Assembly (NCBI RefSeq): GCF_021491915.1
Contig: NZ_CP090836.1
Coordinates: 2,838,501-2,902,500 of the forward strand
Direction of reading: 5' to 3'
From: Paracoccus everestensis
GTDB taxonomy: Bacteria; Pseudomonadota; Alphaproteobacteria; Rhodobacterales; Rhodobacteraceae
DNA length: 64,000 bases
The notes under the pieces are model-generated. The model did no database searches. It worked only from the letters and a program-made list of their open reading frames with translations, and was not told the DNA's origin. The position numbers and the translations under genes were made by a program. This document shows positions 63,462 through 64,000 of the stretch, piece by piece. The stretch's first letter is position 1, and the number at the start of each line of letters is the position of its first letter.

Positions 63462-64000
63462 TTGCGGCCGAGCAGTTCCCAACCGTCGATGATCTCCACC
63501 GCTTCCTCCGCTGTCTCGACATAGCGGAACAGGCCCAGATCCTCCTCGGAGATCGTCCCCGCGTCTGCCAGTCCCCGCCAGTTGACGATCCCCTCCCAGA
63601 ACTCCCTGCCGAACATCAGCAGGGGTACACGGGCCATGCGGCCGGTCTGGATCAGGGTCAGGGTCTCGAACAACTCGTCCAGGGTACCGAAGCCGCCCGG
63701 AAAGATGGTGATCGCGCGGGCGCGCATCAGGAAATGCATCTTCCGGATCGCGAAATAGTGGAAGTTGAAGCACAGCTCCGGCGTCACATAGACGTTCGGC
63801 GCCTGTTCGTGGGGCAGCACGATGCCCAGGCCGATGGAGTTGCCGCCGACCTCGTGCGCGCCCAGGTTGCCCGCCTCCATCACACCGGGGCCGCCGCCGG
63901 TGGTGATGACGAATTCACGCCCACCGGTTTCCAGGCTGCGGCGGGTCATTTCCTGCGCGAACAGCCGCGCTTCCTCGTAATAGGCAGACAGCCCGGCCAG
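63458..64000 (-). CDS. LOG family protein, 5' end beyond the window
   Basis: The last 181 residues of a Rossmann-fold LOG/TIGR00730 protein. GGGPGVMEAGNLGA and PGGFGTLDELFETLT are the nucleotide-binding and catalytic (PGGxGTxxE) motifs of cytokinin riboside phosphate phosphoribohydrolases and related AMP/PPNP nucleosidases. The coding frame stays open to the window edge (SAYYEEARLFAQEM), so the start is outside. Larger family members of this type hydrolyse pyrimidine/purine nucleotides. Confidence 0.88.
   Translation of the reverse strand: MAGLSAYYEEARLFAQEMTRRSLETGGREFVITTGGGPGVMEAGNLGAHEVGGNSIGLGIVLPHEQAPNVYVTPELCFNFHYFAIRKMHFLMRARAITIFPGGFGTLDELFETLTLIQTGRMARVPLLMFGREFWEGIVNWRGLADAGTISEEDLGLFRYVETAEEAVEIIDGWELLGRN

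Overview
The window is GC-rich chromosomal DNA from an alphaproteobacterium of the Rhodobacteraceae. Paracoccus or a close relative is my best guess. The grounds are the overall protein character, a BioR/BioY biotin module with near-perfect BioR boxes, a betaine-homocysteine methyltransferase, the R. etli-type asparaginase, GTGA/ATGA-overlapping operons, and an intergenic hairpin repeat of a kind I associate with this family. Coding density is very high. There is one tRNA (Pro, CGG). I see no insertion sequence, prophage, CRISPR array or plasmid gene, so this reads as core and housekeeping chromosome with some accessory metabolism.

Layout. 1-7.7 kb: bmt, a DUF983 protein, a PA0069-type radical SAM protein, a YghU-type GST, ilvC divergent from two overlapping Lrp/AsnC regulators, then a glutathionylspermidine-synthase-like protein with a YgiB-type lipoprotein. 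7.7-11.4 kb: a complete OsmF/YehYXW-type osmoprotectant ABC importer. 11.4-20.9 kb: a minus-strand glycogen operon, glgC-glgA-glgX-glgP, headed by what looks like a gutted glgB, with a divergent GH13 alpha-glucosidase. 20.9-27.9 kb: a LysR regulator, two VOC dioxygenase-type proteins, an FMN reductase, a fused VOC dioxygenase-carboxylesterase, a pirin and a DUF924 protein, which together look like a quinone/catechol detoxification neighbourhood. 28-29.7 kb: bioR, bioY and a frameshifted DUF1284 gene. 29.7-33.3 kb: acyl-CoA synthetase, ABM monooxygenase, an exported MBL-fold protein and an FAH-family hydrolase.

33.5-38.6 kb: an RND efflux pair with a divergent TetR gene and palindromic operators. 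38.6-42.7 kb: small enzymes and regulators (RBBP9-type hydrolase, Lrp, Rrf2, RluA-type synthase, LysE exporter, GFA protein, free-methionine sulfoxide reductase). 42.7-46.4 kb: a two-component system running into DUF2478, TusA and an AEC transporter. 46.4-54.3 kb: tRNA-Pro, a DMT transporter, leuB, MFS, GT4 and GT29-like glycosyltransferases, a DUF6644/DUF6152 pair, asd and DedA. 54.3-64 kb: beta carbonic anhydrase, an unknown protein, M17 aminopeptidase plus NlpC/P60, serB, a TSUP transporter, Zn-type asparaginase, an IalB-like protein, rlmN, an outer-membrane beta-barrel protein and the 3' part of a LOG-family gene.

The least expected things are the internally deleted glgB, the MhqO-MhqD-type fusion, the frameshift in the DUF1284 gene, and the dispersed 3'-end hairpin repeat. 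One repeat copy supplies the C-terminus of TusA and another has no gene to terminate. No clearly new multi-gene system is evident. All functional names rest on reading motifs and protein character by eye; no database search was run.
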